Source: Paragonimus westermani (lineage: Eukaryota > Platyhelminthes > Trematoda > Plagiorchiida > Troglotrematidae). From it: a DNA stretch of 64,000 nt. The stretch lies in the NCBI GenBank assembly GCA_008508345.1, contig QNGE01000778.1, positions 1-64,000 of the forward strand, in the 5' to 3' direction. The translations under genes were made by a program, and so were the position numbers. The notes beneath the pieces are model-generated. The model did no database searches. It saw only the letters and a list, made by a program, of their open reading frames with translations, and was not told where the DNA came from. This document shows, piece by piece, positions 1 through 13,450 of this stretch (positions are counted from its first letter, which is position 1; each line of letters starts with the position of its first letter).

Positions 1-94
1 CACACCACCCGGTAAACCATGCGTTAATCTGTCGAAGAATGTTAAGAGGGAAATGAAAGCCCATGGTTGAATTTTTGACACTGTTGTGACCGCA

Positions 95-330
95 AGCAAC
101 GCTCGGCCTGCAAAGTCGTTTTCGGTCCTAAATCCTGTGCAGGTTACGTGGAAACCTGAGGCAGCAAACGCACACACATTTGCATGCCAGACCGGTATCC
201 ACACATATTAGGTAGCAGTGCATTGTCATTTGTTCTGGTGAAACGTCCCCATAGTGCGTGCACATTATTCTAGTAGCCGCCTCTGGTCCCTCGTCATTCT
301 GGCGTTGAGACCTGTCTTTAAGTTCCTGGA
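95..330 (+). repeat. Dispersed non-coding repeat, right-half copy
   Basis: This stretch is a diverged copy of a sequence that also occurs at 13180-13450 and 14070-14345 in the same orientation. Shared landmarks, in order, are the phrase around 'aaatcctgtgcaggtta', a 'cacatttgca' block, a 'cacacatt...gcattgtc' block, and 'gcctctggtccctcgtc' (compare 'gcttctggtccatcatc' at 14241). Short reading frames cross it on both strands, but they are not conserved between copies, so I do not treat it as coding. It lies directly upstream of a LINE remnant; whether the two belong together is unknown. Confidence 0.6.
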
Positions 331-369
331 TGTAGACACCACAATACTTACAAACAAAGTTAGTCTTTG

Positions 370-1440
370 TATAACACTCCAAAATTTTGTTTCTCCAGCA
401 CGGCTTCTTCATAAGCCGCTCATGCATGACGTGCCAGCTGGAATTCTTAAACTCGCTCCCGCTGACGCTGCTGATGCGACTATCATTAGTATGCATTTCG
501 ATAAGCTAAAGGCTTTCGACTGTAAGCTTCGTGAGCATCTATTACTCAGAACAACAAATTTTGGTATAGAACATCCCGCATAGCTGGTTTCCCTCTTATC
601 TTGAAGGTTGCACCCGACATTCAAGTAGAATATTGTTCAACAGCGAAACCATTCACTAATAGGGTGAACGTAGAAAACGTTCTATCACCATTGCTTTTCT
701 CATGTGTTATCATATATGTTATCAAATGTCATGCTTCTTCTGTTTGCTGACGATATCAAAATCGTTTACACATTCTACGTACACCAAAAATGTTCACCTT
801 CCATCTACAAAATATACGACAGGATTTAACGTCTCTGGAATCATGCAGTAAAACATAACTGATGGTTTTCTGGCCGAACAAATGATTCTGTCTTACAAGA
901 TGGCCATATCATGAACTGCGTCAATTCTGTTCGACAACAAGGGATAGGCGAACTCCTTCAATTTAATTGAACAAGTGTGCTTTTAAGTGGTCAAAGCCAG
1001 AGGAGAAGTGCGTCGACGTCTAGTGGCTAGAGGCTATCTTCACAGATTGTACGTTCAATATCTAAACGAATACTATACGTTCATCTACAGCAGTCTACAC
1101 AGTTCGAACGGAATTGTTCTAGGAAAACTCTAAAAATCATTTATCAAAGGTTTGTTTGTATGTGCATCTCCTCCAGCTACAGAGAATACTGTCGAAATCT
1201 CGGTATCGATCGACTTTTGTTACATAAGTTAAGGACGAACCTTACGCTGTAGACTAACTTGACATACCTGAACGCCTACATTACGTTTGCCATTAGGTTA
1301 CGACAGAGCTCAAAGAGACTTAGAACTAATGGTTCCAATTCGTCGGCCCTGAAAGTTTGGAAAAAATGTACCCAAATTACTTGTGAACAAAGTTAGAGTT
1401 ACCAGCAGCATTTAGAAGTTCGAAGGGGTCTTAAACAGCC
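370..1440 (+). mobile_element. CR1-like LINE remnant, reverse transcriptase 3' half
   Basis: Translated across frames, this stretch matches the reverse transcriptase part of the better-preserved element at 62470-64000. The phrase QHGF..SRSCMTCQLEF near 385-450 corresponds to QHGFLNKRSCMTCQLEF near 63108. An intact polymerase motif FADDIKIVY lies near 738-765. A tail resembling the RSYIWNKLP... region of the 55.3-58.4 kb copy occurs near 1300-1420. Many stops and frameshifts are present, so this is a dead, 5'-truncated copy. The LINE clade is inferred from the reverse transcriptase style. Confidence 0.7.
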
Positions 1441-2053
1441 ACCTTACACTATGTAACAAAAGTCTGTAATGTTTGTTTATCCCTGTTTCTGTTTTCTAAA
1501 TGGCCAGGGAATCATCTTGGTTTTGACTATAAATAAGGGTGTGTGCACCGACCATTAGACTTCGTCTTGAGAGCAACTTGCTTTTTCAAAAACATCAGAA
1601 ACGCATCTATTCACAGTACTCAGTGTGTGGTAGATTGCAACTTGGCCTCCTAAATGTAGTAATTTTATTACGTACCGACAACTTCACGTAACATTTTATG
1701 TGGTTACACATTCTCAATTACGCCCGTCCATTTCCGCAGTATTATTCCACACAACCCGCCATTTTTCATTCCTTTTACCTTGTTGTAACAACAGTTCGTC
1801 TATAGGTTAGCGTGACGAGCTACGCAAGTTTGGATCGTCCGCCGTTTTGCTCACGCCAATCACTTCCTTCTGTGCAGCAACAGTTGGCTTGCGAAAGTTA
1901 AGCTAAAACCTACCACAAATTTGAGGTACCACATCTAGATGACGATATCCTGAAAAAAAGAGGGTGCAACGCGTTTAGCCTAACTCTTAATTTTCGTCAT
2001 TCAGAATCCATTCTATCACCCTACTTCGCGAATACACCCTTAAAAGAAAAACA
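1441..2053. other. Unassigned spacer
   Basis: I see no coding frame or repeat that I can support here. It may be the decayed 3' tail of the LINE remnant to its left. Confidence 0.4.
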
Positions 2054-2640
2054 TCAAAAACGTATATGTACACGGAACCCACTCTGTATACACTGTGAGT
2101 TCATGAATTCACTGGGAATAAACTTTACCATGGTGTTACGTCCAGTAGGTGAGAAAATTGTCTGGGTCCAAACGCGGAGAAAAAGAGTTCGGTAGCACTT
2201 CATCGGATCAGTGAAATAACTCCAAGATATATCGATTGAGTTGAAATCACCGCCTACAAACTTATGGTTACGTGTCAGCTCAGATGCGTGATGGTAGTTT
2301 TTAGTTACTTTGCCCAACTCCAGGTGATCGTAGTTAGACGGAAAGCAACTGCACTCATTAGAAAAATTAGAGGTGACCGGTAAAATCTCGACCGACGGTA
2401 AATCTTCCAACGTATTCAACGCGGTATCGACAAGCCGTGAGATGTAGTGTTGAAGTTTGATGCAGACAAAATATCCTCCCTTGTGATGCAATCTAGGGTT
2501 ACATTGAAACAGTTCATACTAAGCTGCGTGAATGTGTGAATTAGGGGTGTAGTCAATGCAACACTAATCAATCATAAGGATTATACTTGGATGAGATAAT
2601 CACACAAATTTACGTGGACAGTGTAGATAATCGATCATGG
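2054..2640 (-). mobile_element. CR1-like LINE endonuclease remnant
   Basis: On the minus strand this encodes a fragment of an APE-type endonuclease. The phrase KFVGGDFNSIDISWSYFTDP, followed by a WTQTIFSPTGRNT-like stretch, aligns with KIIGGDFNVPNISWTSFTAP and the following WRQHVLAPTRQD stretch of the element at 61236-62291. A weaker upstream match (YNPYD.L) sits near 2560-2600. The GGDFN active-site block is intact, but the frame is broken on both sides. It is in the opposite orientation to the LINE remnant at 370-1440, so the two are separate insertions or were rearranged. Confidence 0.65.
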
Positions 2641-5600
2641 ACAGCACATTTGGAAACACTGAGCTACTGTTGTCATTCAGCAGATTCGACGTTGAAAGCT
2701 ACTGCAGGGCACTGAAATCTGGAGTTTACATTCCGCAAGTGATACGACGGGCTGGTTACAAGTTGTAGTGAGCAAGTGGATATGCGCTCGACCCTTGTCC
2801 ACTAACAATGTGAAACACCTTTCCTGAAGAGCAGTCGAAACGTAGTCCCATCAGGCATCGAACTAAAAGAACGCGTTAAGGTTTAGAAACAAACCGTATA
2901 TTTTCGACAATGTTAAGAAATATGATAAGTAGTTAGTTCTGGTCTAATCTGGGACCAACGGCAGCAACCAAGAGAAGAAAGAAGAGAAGCGCGTAGTAGG
3001 CTCCAGCCCACTCGGCAAAACTCAAAAGCTCGCCATTGAGAAGTGCATGGAAACTTCGAGTGCGTTAAACAACGCTCGAAAAGGTACAGGTTAAACGCTC
3101 GTGAGAAGTGGAATAACGGAAGAGTCGTTAGCAAAAACGCAAAATTCGCTTCGTGCACTCAGTTGCACGGCTGAAGAAAGCGGTACTGAGTTCATATCGG
3201 GCCTCCTATAGCAGGCGTACACAGGATCATGCGTACAGAACAGACAAGCGATAGAACATGGTTACAGCCGGGATCCATAGAGAAGCCACACGATCTCTCA
3301 TCACTACAAGGTCTACTGACCACAAGATTAGATGTTCTGAAAAAGATCCATTATCGATAGAATGCGCATGAAATTCTAGGATTAATGACGGCGGATAAAG
3401 GAGTACTGGACCGAATGTCAGATGATCCCACGATGTTGGATCAACAGAACCTAAGTAGCAGTTGAGAGGAGCATTTGCGACGCGTGCGCGGCCTTGACAG
3501 GATAGAAAAACTAGTCATTTCGGAACAACACATTTATAAACCGGTCTGACTGAGCGTTGAGACAGAGAACAGTCTGAGTCATCGAAAGTATTTCCACCAC
3601 CAGAAGGTAAGGGATTACTGGTGGATGTGGGCTGAATTAACTTGTTGTGGAAGTGTATATCAGAATGTGAAAACCGGGGCAAGTCGGGTTTTCCACTAGT
3701 TCAACCTCGTCTTTTTTGAAAGGTCTTGAACTTTGTCATACAATGTTTGTGAAAACTCCTCGTGAGATTTGTGGGAACATGCTGTAAAGTTGTCTTGGTA
3801 CCACTGTATACTGATTGTTGGATAACAATAAATTTTTATGGGTGAAAGTAGGATGAGACCCAGAGGTTTCGGGGACATAGCGAGAGGGCTGGCTACGCCA
3901 GTAGACAGGTTAACTAAGTGAACAAGGTTAAGCGATGCTTTGTGCAAAGGTTCAGTGAACTCAAGATCCGTGGTATACATAGGCATGCTGACAGTATCCG
4001 GAGCTACTTTTTGTTTACTATCCATGTGAACCAGTCAAGATGAACACTTAGGCCCACCAAATCTTTGCCCTTATAGCCACTGTACTCAGTACCCATAGTG
4101 TTAAGAGTGGTAAGTAAGGTGCAAGAACGAGACACAGTAGGACTGGAAAGAACATAAGAGCACAAAATTTCGTTTTACAATGGAGTCTCATTAGTAACTA
4201 CTCTAGGTTCCGTGAATTCACTATTTCCACAGTTAATTTGATGTTCGTCAGTGAATTCACTCCCTCACAGGGTTGTCGTAGGACTGGGCAGCATTGTCTA
4301 TTAAAAAGAGTGAATTCTCTTATTGGACCGTCGCCTGGATTACGCGCTCAGTCGCATGGTCCAAAACCGAGAAATGGAAAGAAACGCGGTAACACTGGAA
4401 GAGAGAGACAAAACTAGGCCACAGAGGCTCTGGATTTGTAGGACGAAATGGTTACCATAGATGTACGGCGGTCACTAAGCGAATCAGTTGAAACGGTCAT
4501 ACATGACAGTCATGGCGCCAGAACAAATCGCTTTGCAGGGGGTATCAGAGAGCAACATGAGAAAACACAGTCCAGATAGCGTACAGGCGTTCGACTTCAC
4601 GGCTGCAATCTGTCTGGCTGTGTGCGACCATAACACCACCCACTACCATACCATCCGAGCTGGGCTGGTCCATCGAAGTGGCGTAGTGTCTTGGCTGTTT
4701 TGTTAGGAGATGCGCCTCCTAACACCTGTTTATCCAGTAAGTCAAAACAGAGAGTACATACAGCAGAATGTTGTATACAAACTGTACACAGCAACAACAC
4801 ATGAAAGAACCAACCAAATAGTTTCGATCTTTCGCGCGACATCAGTGCAGTCAGTACCAAGGCAATCAGACTGATTGTGTCAACACCTTCTGTACATGCA
4901 AAACTGGCCGATGTTGTCCGATTGGCATTATTTCACCAATCGCTAACAGTTTTGGGTTGAGATTACTTGACAACAGCTTGAACGATTTGATCTGGTCAGC
5001 TGTGCAAGCGGGCCCTCTGAGCTTGTTACAGTGATTGGTAGGTTAGAGTGGTTGAGCGTTGAGATATGATAATTTGGTTTTGTCTGATGTGACATCAATG
5101 ACTTATTTGTCAACATGGTTGCCGCGGGAAAATGTGACCGGTATTGCAGTCTCGGCCGTAGCAAGGATATGCACTACTGACGAGTTAAATCGAAAAAACC
5201 CTCGAGTGTTGTGCTTCTTTTCTAGAAAGAATGACTGGAAAATCTGTGGAAATGTGGCAGTTGAAGACAATCGTGAGTGATGTTCAACTAGAAACTTGTC
5301 AAAGCCAACAGATCGCCTTTTGATTTTGCAGTTGATAAGCCATTAGAAATGTGTTCGTCATCCACTGACAAAATCGCCGATCTGTACTACCTATGTAGAC
5401 GTCATTATGATTGCAAATGAACTGGTGTATTACGTGAAAGACAGATCGATCGGTTGGGTATGTATCACTGCTACGGAAAGCCAACCCTCTAGTACCTAAC
5501 AGAACGGGCAGTTGAGCAAATATATAGATGCGTTGCAAAGCGGATGCCAGTTTGCCATTCATGTTGTTGGTCAGATGGTCACCATTGAATTGGACTTACA

Positions 5601-6594
5601 GAAATGTATTCTTTTTCTCTACACTGCAGGTTGCTCATCTTGGTGCTTTCCCTTCATTGTGGATATTGGCAAATTCCTCTAGGTAACCATCATTCAGTAA
5701 CATTTTTCTAATATGCCCTCCTTCTTCCTCCAATTGAGCCGCAGTGCTTACGATCCGGGCTTTATGAAGTTATGTTTTCACCAATCCCTGTTTGTATACA
5801 GTGAGTGAGAAGATACAGAACTGCATATATTGACCGCTTCATATTGCCTCTCGATACATCGAGAGGTTTCGACGTTCCATCCTGACAATATGCGATATGA
5901 ATATCTAAGAGTAGAAATATTGACCTCCATCTCACAAACGAATGGAGTTCATAACGTTATGAAATGAAATGAAAGAACGCTCGTTGGTAGAATTTGAAAT
6001 GTCTTCCACATAAAGTCTGTAGGACAAGACCCTAGAATCCTTTCATGAAATTGCCATTCAGGCATCCTGAATAAAAGATACTTCAATATGGAACCCGATG
6101 AGCTTACCATAACTACATCGTCAATCTGTCTATAACTCACAGTCTTCGAATTCAAAAGATACATTCTCGGCATAAATAAAAATGTCACGCTTAAGAAGAC
6201 CCGACGGGATACACAAGCTCACTTTCTGATTCTTGGGGACACACCTTAAGGTGAAAAAGTCTCTGAATGCTTCGGGGATAGATCCACACAAAATCATTAC
6301 TACCTTTTGCGGAGGAAATACTGCTAATCGGGTTTAGTAACCCCGGTGGCTATCATGAGGCTATGTGGTTTTCCAATGGCACCCCACTCGGTCCCCCTAC
6401 GTGACACCATTGGCCAGTCGTCGTCTGGTGAAAACGGTTTCGACGGTTCTTGCTGAGTTAGACCGAGATTCATAATAACGAATGCTGGCCTAGCAGTTTA
6501 CGGAAGGCTTAAAATTGCCCCTAAAGGGACAACTCAGAGTTTCCCACGTAGCCGTCCAAGGGCGCTAATCGGGTTAGACGAATCGGTTCACCGA
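2641..6594. other. Unassigned, probably old repeat sequence
   Basis: No gene could be supported. A small hairpin with 9-bp arms and a 6-base loop sits at 4701-4724 (arms tgttaggag / ctcctaaca). Such palindromic ends are common at LTR termini, but no partner copy was found in the window. Short frames throughout have no recognisable domains and look random. Confidence 0.4.
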
Positions 6595-6783
6595 GTGCAG
6601 ATTAATGACCCGTTAACCATCATTGTTGTCAAACTGAATAAAGCCATCAGAATGGGTAAACCTCGGATTATACTGGAAAAGCTGGCCCTGAAATTGATTA
6701 CAGTAACTAAGAGGGAACATGAGGAGCATTTTGGTAACGCACAGAGGATAAAAACAATTGAAGACAGCGTACCTGTTTTGTAA
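6595..6783 (+). pseudogene. Possible LINE ORF1 fragment
   Basis: The 62-residue frame contains AIRMGKPRIILEKLALK followed by a basic stretch ending in NAQRIKTIE. This resembles the 'R-lG...PR-ll-v-l......vl-nA..lk' pattern found in the C-terminal part of many LINE ORF1 proteins. No neighbouring ORF1 or ORF2 sequence confirms it, and the upstream part is not open. This is a pattern resemblance only. Confidence 0.25.
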
Positions 6784-9700
6784 AAAAAGTCGTTAATTAC
6801 GTTAACATTCTGTCAATCTGATTAATGTAGAGAATGCAATCTCAGCAAGATGGATTTACTTTGTAAACGTTTAAATCCAAAAAGTGCGACACTTAAAATG
6901 CAATGAACGACTGTTGAGAGAATTAATAATTCCCCTTGCTTTTCGTAATCTAAATTGACCTTGAATGGAAGAGCCAAAACAGGCGTAATGTAACTGACAA
7001 AACGTTTTGGACGTACAGCGGTGAGTGACGACTAAAACCACAAGCAACTTAGGCAACCTGACTCGGTTGCACGTTGTAGCTACGCGACATGAAGAACTCA
7101 ACTCAGTCGTCAGCCAAATCCGAACTCACTGTAAGCAGTCGACGAGGCAGAGCCTCTGTTGAGTGATACATACCTGCTTGCTGATTAACTCATTGGTTAG
7201 CATATCCATAAGTTTCCCCAGTAGCTCATCTGTCCTTTTAGGTTCTGCATTACCGTAACTGCATGTGAGCAAATGCAGATCTCTCAGTTGGCAGCAAGAA
7301 AATGCATCTGGCATGTACAATAAGGCGCAACTTGGCAGCAGCACTGATTCGGTATTAAATCAAATTGAGACACTGTTTTAACCCTGCTATTAGATATTTA
7401 CAGTTTTAGGGTATCTCAGTGAATTTCGTTTATTCTATCTCATAAACTGAGTCTCAACGAACATACAACTGTGATGCTTGGTGAACGTCGGAAGGTAGCT
7501 GAACGCAGTACACCCCACACTAATTATGATTCTTCCTTTAGCGTTTCCAGTGTGCTTATGTTTATGGATTCTTTGAACAGTACCAGAACCAGAACACGTT
7601 TCCGTTACATCAGATAAAGGTTGACAGAAGTATAACACTATCCATCTCACTGGGTTTTCAGCATATCGCATGTTACATCGTTTCAACAGGTTTTCCGGTT
7701 ATTACCCCATCAAGGAGAACCACGGAATTATCGCTTTCATTTTCATATGTGAACCAAATATTGGTAAAGGCAGAACTAAACCTACTCATACTGTTTGTAG
7801 GTTGACGTTGGGTGTCTGCAACTATTCACGTATGATCCACGTTAGTTTTGTGCAGAGCAACCTGAATGGTTGCTTCTGGGGTTACTTGCTTCACTTCTGT
7901 CGTTAAGTTATCTGCTAGCCATGGACACAGAGGATATCTCATGACAACATTTTCGACCTGTTTAAAGCCAGCAATCTCGAAATGAAACGGGACTTCTAGT
8001 GTGCAGAAAATTATGATACTTTTAATTATCGGGACTAGTGCGCAAATAGAACACGGATGTGCCAAAATAGTCACGAAAAAAATCGTTTGTTTCTTTCGCA
8101 GTACGTTGGTAATCGATGGTCGAAGACGACAACAACATTTTTGCGTTGAGTATATAGTTCATTGCAAGAACCGGCTGGATTTCTTAAGGAGCTATGTTTT
8201 GACAATGCATCTACTATCGTTTTATAATGGCATCTACGATCCACCTGGTAAGCTACTCATTGCAAGAACTGGTCTAGCAGGCAACTGGAATTTGTAAATT
8301 TTTGGCTCATTTGTGCTACGTTGTGTTTATAAAGTGAAGCCGTGTGACAAGAGAGTCTGTAATTCATGTTTCTGACGGAGGGAACTGTTGGAGATGTCAA
8401 TTGACCCCCGAAAACTGTCCAACCAACCTGTAATGAACACTTGTCACTTTCGTACATTTGAATTCCTCTTCCTCGCGCCACTATTGCACCACCTTTTTCA
8501 TTTCTCACGCTGATTAACATACTCGACGCTGGTTTGCTGGTCTATGACCTGTAACGCTTTTCATGTGCTTCACTGAACATTATACCCAAGGTCGCTTGAT
8601 GGATTATAAATACGTAAGAGCTCCGCTTGTAATTTGTCTTCAGACTGAGACGGTGAAAGCTCTTTCTAAAGACCCATGTTTTTCCTCCATAGTCGGCTTG
8701 AATATCGGCTCTTCGGGGTTACTACAGCGTGTACAGCATTACTGCATCGTAGAGATCGTTACAGCTCAATGGCACTCAATCGTTTCCTCTCTGAATTGCG
8801 AGATTTCGGCTCAAACTTTAGCCCAAGTGAAATGACTTTCTATCTCCATTCATGTTAGCATCATGGTTGATATCAACTGCTAATTCGTATACAGGTGGAA
8901 ATTAAAAAATGTGGTAACCAGTAGGATGAGAGTTTAATCTAAGGTCGAAGTCAGTGTGTATACTGTCCGAATGACAAACTGGCTGTACATCTGTGGGCTG
9001 TGTGAAGACCTGAAAACAGTGTTCACTCACGTGTAATGTTCTTTAAAATGGACTCAAGGTGGATGGCGTGGCAGAGTATGACATTTAAATCGACTTCGGT
9101 GATACAGCATGGTCACTCACCGCTGGGATCAACATGCTGCAGAAAAACTGAGAGACGGAGATTTTTGACCGCACGAAAGTCCTGGTTCATTTGAAGCAGA
9201 ACAAACTTATAACGTAGTACACGGTGGTTTCACTAATTTGAATGCAATAAACCAAAATAAGAGAAGTGTCTAAGTCGATTTCAACCCAGAACAATCTGTT
9301 ACTGCGTGGTGTGATCCAGCAATACTAAGAATTGTTTGTTGCACACTAAGGTACTAATGGTTGTTGTGACTGGATCACATACGAAATTCGCATTGGACCA
9401 ACGCAACTGTGATATTTCGGACCCGAATAAACGGCTACAGCTGAAGCATGAAACCGAACGGCAACGGTGATAGAAACTACTTTGATGATGAAGAGTCTTT
9501 GCGGAAACTTGCATTACTGATGATTTCAGAAAATTCACTAGAATCACAATGGACGCCGTCGGAAATTTCGGATAAGCGGCAAAACGCAAGGTTGCCCAAA
9601 AACGTTGAACTGCAGTCAGAGTATTGGCATGTAGCAATCAAACAATCGGATCAAGTGAAAATGGTGTAAACTAACGTAGGTGTGCTTGATAAGCCAAAGT

Positions 9701-10379
9701 CTGTGGTAGAAGTTATTGACGGTCAGGGACACTGTCATTGGCACTGAAGCAAAATCTCCACTGACTGGGCCACGGTCTGGGAAGATGAGTGAAACGTGTG
9801 CAATGCTCTTTGGAATGGATTTGGTGACTTAATAAGCTACTACCTTCTAGACTGTTATCGTATTGTAAAACATTCATTTGCCATTTGTTCCGAAGCTCGT
9901 TGGACCATAATGGAAGCAGATATTTTTTGATCGTACTTAAGCGGTGATTGAGTAAAACACGACAACCTTCCAGCGAAGTATGAAGTGGTTCAACTAATGA
10001 GGAAGTGCAAACTAGAGACTGTGTAATTTTAAGTAAACCCGCGTAAATCAATTCTAAGATGTCATAAACAGCTACGGAATCAAGTTATTCAAATACCCTG
10101 GGATTTGTTGATTAACGACCAAGACCCGTACGACTACTGCGAAAAGATCGAACGTAAAATCCTCAATGAGCCAAGGCGACCTAGATCGGTTGGACCCAGG
10201 AAATTCAAGTCCGCCAGCAGCAGGAGTGAACTAACGGGTGAAAAAGAATGAGTGAATGACATTCTAAAAGAAAACCAACGACAGAAGGGGTATCTCGCTC
10301 AACTCCCGCGTCTTATTCGTGGGGAAACTCACTGTATTTACTTTAATAGTCGCACTGAGGCCGTTCCGGTGGTGTCAAA
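6784..10379. other. Unassigned, probably old repeat sequence
   Basis: I found no domain, repeat pair or RNA gene that I can support. Frames in this interval are short and overlap on both strands without recognisable motifs. The right end may hold the decayed gag or protease part of the gypsy remnant that starts near 10380. Confidence 0.4.
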
Positions 10380-12250
10380 AACTATCGATAAGGTGTAAAG
10401 CTACTGGTTATTCCGGTTCTTGGACTTGCGGGAAGGATATTGGCAAGTGCCAGACAAGTGAATGAATTGAGACAAAGTGGCCAGATCCAGTCACTATTCA
10501 CGAATTCGGTGGGAACTTGAGCTAATTTGATGGCAGCATCCAAGACAACGCTGCGACATTTTCTTGTTGGCGTTACCTTGTAAATCCGATTCATTGGCAT
10601 TTTTAATAACTTCACGAACCCTTCACAGAAAAACAGGGATGAGTTCCTATTTCACCTGACAGAAAGAGTACAGCAAGATTTTACATACCTCATAAGTGAC
10701 GAGGAAGGAACAACTGGCTCTGAAACTGCTACTGGTCAAATAGAGCTGATGTGAACTGTATAGATATCAAAGCTGTGAGATGATAACCCCAGCAAAACAA
10801 CAGTATTCAATGACAGAACGGGAATTATTGGAGGAAGCGTGGATCTTCGAAAAATGAAGGCCATATCTGCCGGACCAATGGTTCCATGTGGTAACTGACC
10901 ACAGACCTTGGTAGTGGGTCAAATCAACGAAAATCCAAGACGAGGACGTATTCGTTGGACCTCGCAACTGTGGGAGCGTGAGTTTGCAGTTTGCCGTGTA
11001 TGAAAAAGATAACTATGCTCCTGGCTTAATACCCCTAGAGAAACATAAAGATGAATTCCACAAGAATTTCGTCGAAGTTAACAGTGCTTAACTGAGCACG
11101 ATCCCAGGAGACTACAAATAACACATACGAAGGATGCGACGATCCCGTAGATGACTGACGAGACTCGCAGAAAAGAAAATTTCAGAAGGAAAGATACATT
11201 CAGAGAAAGCAATAGTCATTCGGAGATGAAAGCACTCAAAGTGCACTTATCAAACTCGCAGTTGAATGGTATTGGGATTTCAGTGTATCAACTACAACTG
11301 GAAATGAGCATGCAGGTAAAACCCGTAGAATCAGCAGGGATGCTTAAAAAGGACTGTTCATAGCTGACCCATATGACCTGCTGCTGGGTTTACGACATAC
11401 TTGACAGGAGAACCCACTGGCCGGGAAGGAAAAACAAATCCATCATTTATCGCTGATGTGTGAACAACAACAGAATGCTAATGTTATTAACCAATTTAAT
11501 TAAGTCTACCTAACCGGTCTCAGTCAACAAGATTAGGAAAAATGCCCAGCGAAGATGATTTGTAACCCCCAACTAACCACTGGCGATAATCATTACACGA
11601 TCGTTGTAAAGAAACACTTTGCGAAATAGATCGAAACAATCACCATACCTGAAAGAGCTCTGAACAAAGACTCGATGAAACACATCATCACAGATAGTGA
11701 AGTGCTGCAAAGCATACTGAGCAAACAAGGATTGAGATATGTTGAAAAAACCACACCAATTCCAACTAAACGAATTGGACGAAAGAAAGCATACTCGAAG
11801 AATGGATGGCGGCTGTAAGAGAGAACTGGGAAGGTAAGTAACCATCGATTGTGCCGTCCTACCGCCCTTCACTGTGAAGCGCAAGAAAAAATCCACTATT
11901 CAGGCTAATGTGCGGATGAATGCCACGACTGCCAGTTGACCACGGGCTCGACTTGTGAGGCAACTACCGAGTGAACGCACGTAATTTGATAGAGACGTGT
12001 TTTGGTCAACAAGAACCGTACGACTGCACAGGAGACTGCCAGTGAACAGACAACTACAAAGTTAACTGGTGGATACAGTTGGTTTTAACCTAGTTTGGAA
12101 TGCAAGTGCTACAGGAATTCCTTCTAGGAAGTTCTGTTCAAAGTGAAGAGGGACGTATGTTATAGTGAAACACCGCAACCCAGTGTATTTAAACAATACT
12201 GATACACAAACATGGAGTTGTCGGGAGTCAGCTACTAAAAGCGACATTAT
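10380..12250 (+). mobile_element. Ty3/gypsy remnant (gypsy-4), reverse transcriptase to integrase
   Basis: Several pol landmarks occur in the right order on the plus strand, separated by stops and frameshifts. A reverse transcriptase block FLDLREGYWQVPDK lies near 10420-10460. An RNase H block reads YSMTERELLEEAWIFEK, then RPYLPDQWFHVVTDHRPW, near 10800-10925. An integrase-core-like block (IVVKKHFAK.IETITIPE) lies near 11590-11650, and a chromodomain-proximal block GTYVIVKHRNPVYLNN near 12150-12200. No LTRs were found. The element is dead and old, and its outer limits are uncertain by several hundred bases. Confidence 0.65.
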
Positions 12251-12509
12251 CCCTCATTCAGTATAGGATGTGCGCCAGATAAGTCAACTCTACAGAATCG
12301 TTGAGACAACCTCAGCGACTTATGTTGCAGGTGGGATGAATTTCGCGGGAGGGAAGAGTAGTGAAGGACAGCGAACGAATTATGCCGATCGTAGATAGTC
12401 AGACGTGAGTACGTATTGAATTATCAAGGTTATTACAAACGAATAAATGGAAGTACGTTGCCGGGCAATCTGGCAGGAAATAGTGTTTCCCATACGCGTA
12501 GTTGTAACT

Positions 12510-13170
12510 GATGCCTCCATTGCTGCGAGATTATTTTGGTATACAAATGATTCCCCATACTCTCTCCTTTGTATGCGTTGCTACACAAAAATACACATTG
12601 GTTCAGGGGGGAGGCATGATTCAGCGTCAGGCATTCAGTGACGCTTCTTCATTTCTCCTCCGTTATGTTCCGTGCAAACCGCTAATGTGGCAATGCGATG
12701 CGCCCCCATAGTGGTTAGCGCAGTACTTTATCACCTAATAGGAAACTTTTCTCAGCTCAATTGCCTTTGCATCTCCAACTTTGCAACCGTGTGTCAAAAA
12801 CTATTCCCAGCTAGACAGGGAGGTATCGACTGCCATTTTCGGGGTCAGACTCTTCCATCCGTACATTTAGGGGCGAGATTTTGAAGTCCATAGGGATGAC
12901 AAGCCATTGTTAACATTAGGAGAGGAGGCCAAAGGTGTTCAGCGTATGCCCTTACCGACAATGTAGAGGTGAGCATTGCTTCTAAGCGTCTACCACTACA
13001 AACTTCGTTACATCACTGGAGTCAGGAACACTATGGCCGGTGCTTTAAGTCACTTTCCAAACAGCCCAACAACGAGCGAGCCACTTAAATTGGTCAGCCT
13101 CATGCAGCACATGAGCACGACACCTATTCTGAGTGTTTTGCCCGCAAAAGACACTTGGCCAGCGAGTTCG
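12510..13170 (+). mobile_element. Ty3/gypsy remnant (gypsy-3), RNase H region, plus copy
   Basis: This is the plus-strand copy of a gypsy lineage that also lies on the minus strand at 27690-29460. The clearest domain is the end of RNase H: LLSVYHYKLRYITGV followed by AGALSHFP near 12976-13065, matching the conserved 'l-yd-...y.pG..n..AdaLSR.P' pattern. The 370 bases at 12677-13046 recur exactly, as the reverse complement, at 28118-28487 between two N bases; that second copy is probably an assembly artefact. Frameshifts make the element non-functional. Confidence 0.75.
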
Positions 13171-13179
13171 TTTATTGCG

Positions 13180-13450
13180 CAAACTTCCGTACAGGTCGTC
13201 AAAAACTAAACCACAAACGCGCGCACTCATTTGCACGACAGACATGCACTCACATACATTGGGTGACAGTACGTTGTTATTCGCCTTGGTGAAAGTTCTC
13301 ACACAGCACGTATACACTGTTCTGATGGTCTCTTCTTGTCCGTCGTGTTCGGGGCTTGTCCTCTTCTTCCTGAATGTCGCCTCTGAGTAATATACTACTT
13401 GTGAGTAGTATACTACTCACAACGAAACTGCCCGTTATAAAATACAATGA
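13180..13450 (+). repeat. Dispersed non-coding repeat, right-half copy
   Basis: This matches 14090-14345 and 95-330 in the same orientation. Shared blocks include 'catttgcacga', 'cactcacatacattg', 'cagcacgtatacac' and 'ttgtgagtagta'. It ends in a perfect 24-bp palindrome at 13399-13422 that is degenerate in the neighbouring copy. It sits about 600 bp upstream of the longer copy, so two insertions, or a duplication with loss of the left half, are both possible. Confidence 0.65.
13399..13422. repeat. Perfect 24-bp palindrome
   Basis: The two 12-base halves (ttgtgagtagta / tactactcacaa) are exact reverse complements with no spacer. It lies at the end of the dispersed-repeat copy. The aligned position in the neighbouring copy (near 14288-14310) reads ttgtgagtggtgcactattt, which is only partly palindromic. 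Confidence 0.8.

Noticed and set aside
128..496. A 122-residue minus-strand frame at the left end
   Set aside because: It spans the boundary of the dispersed repeat and the antisense of a LINE remnant, and matching frames are not kept in the other repeat copies.
4701..4724. Hairpin tgttaggag / ctcctaaca considered as an LTR terminus
   Set aside because: No second copy was seen in the window and no element body is recognisable next to it.
5949..6188. A minus-strand frame with YRQIDDVVMV, resembling a Penelope-type YVDD block
   Set aside because: No other reverse transcriptase block lies at the right distance on either side.
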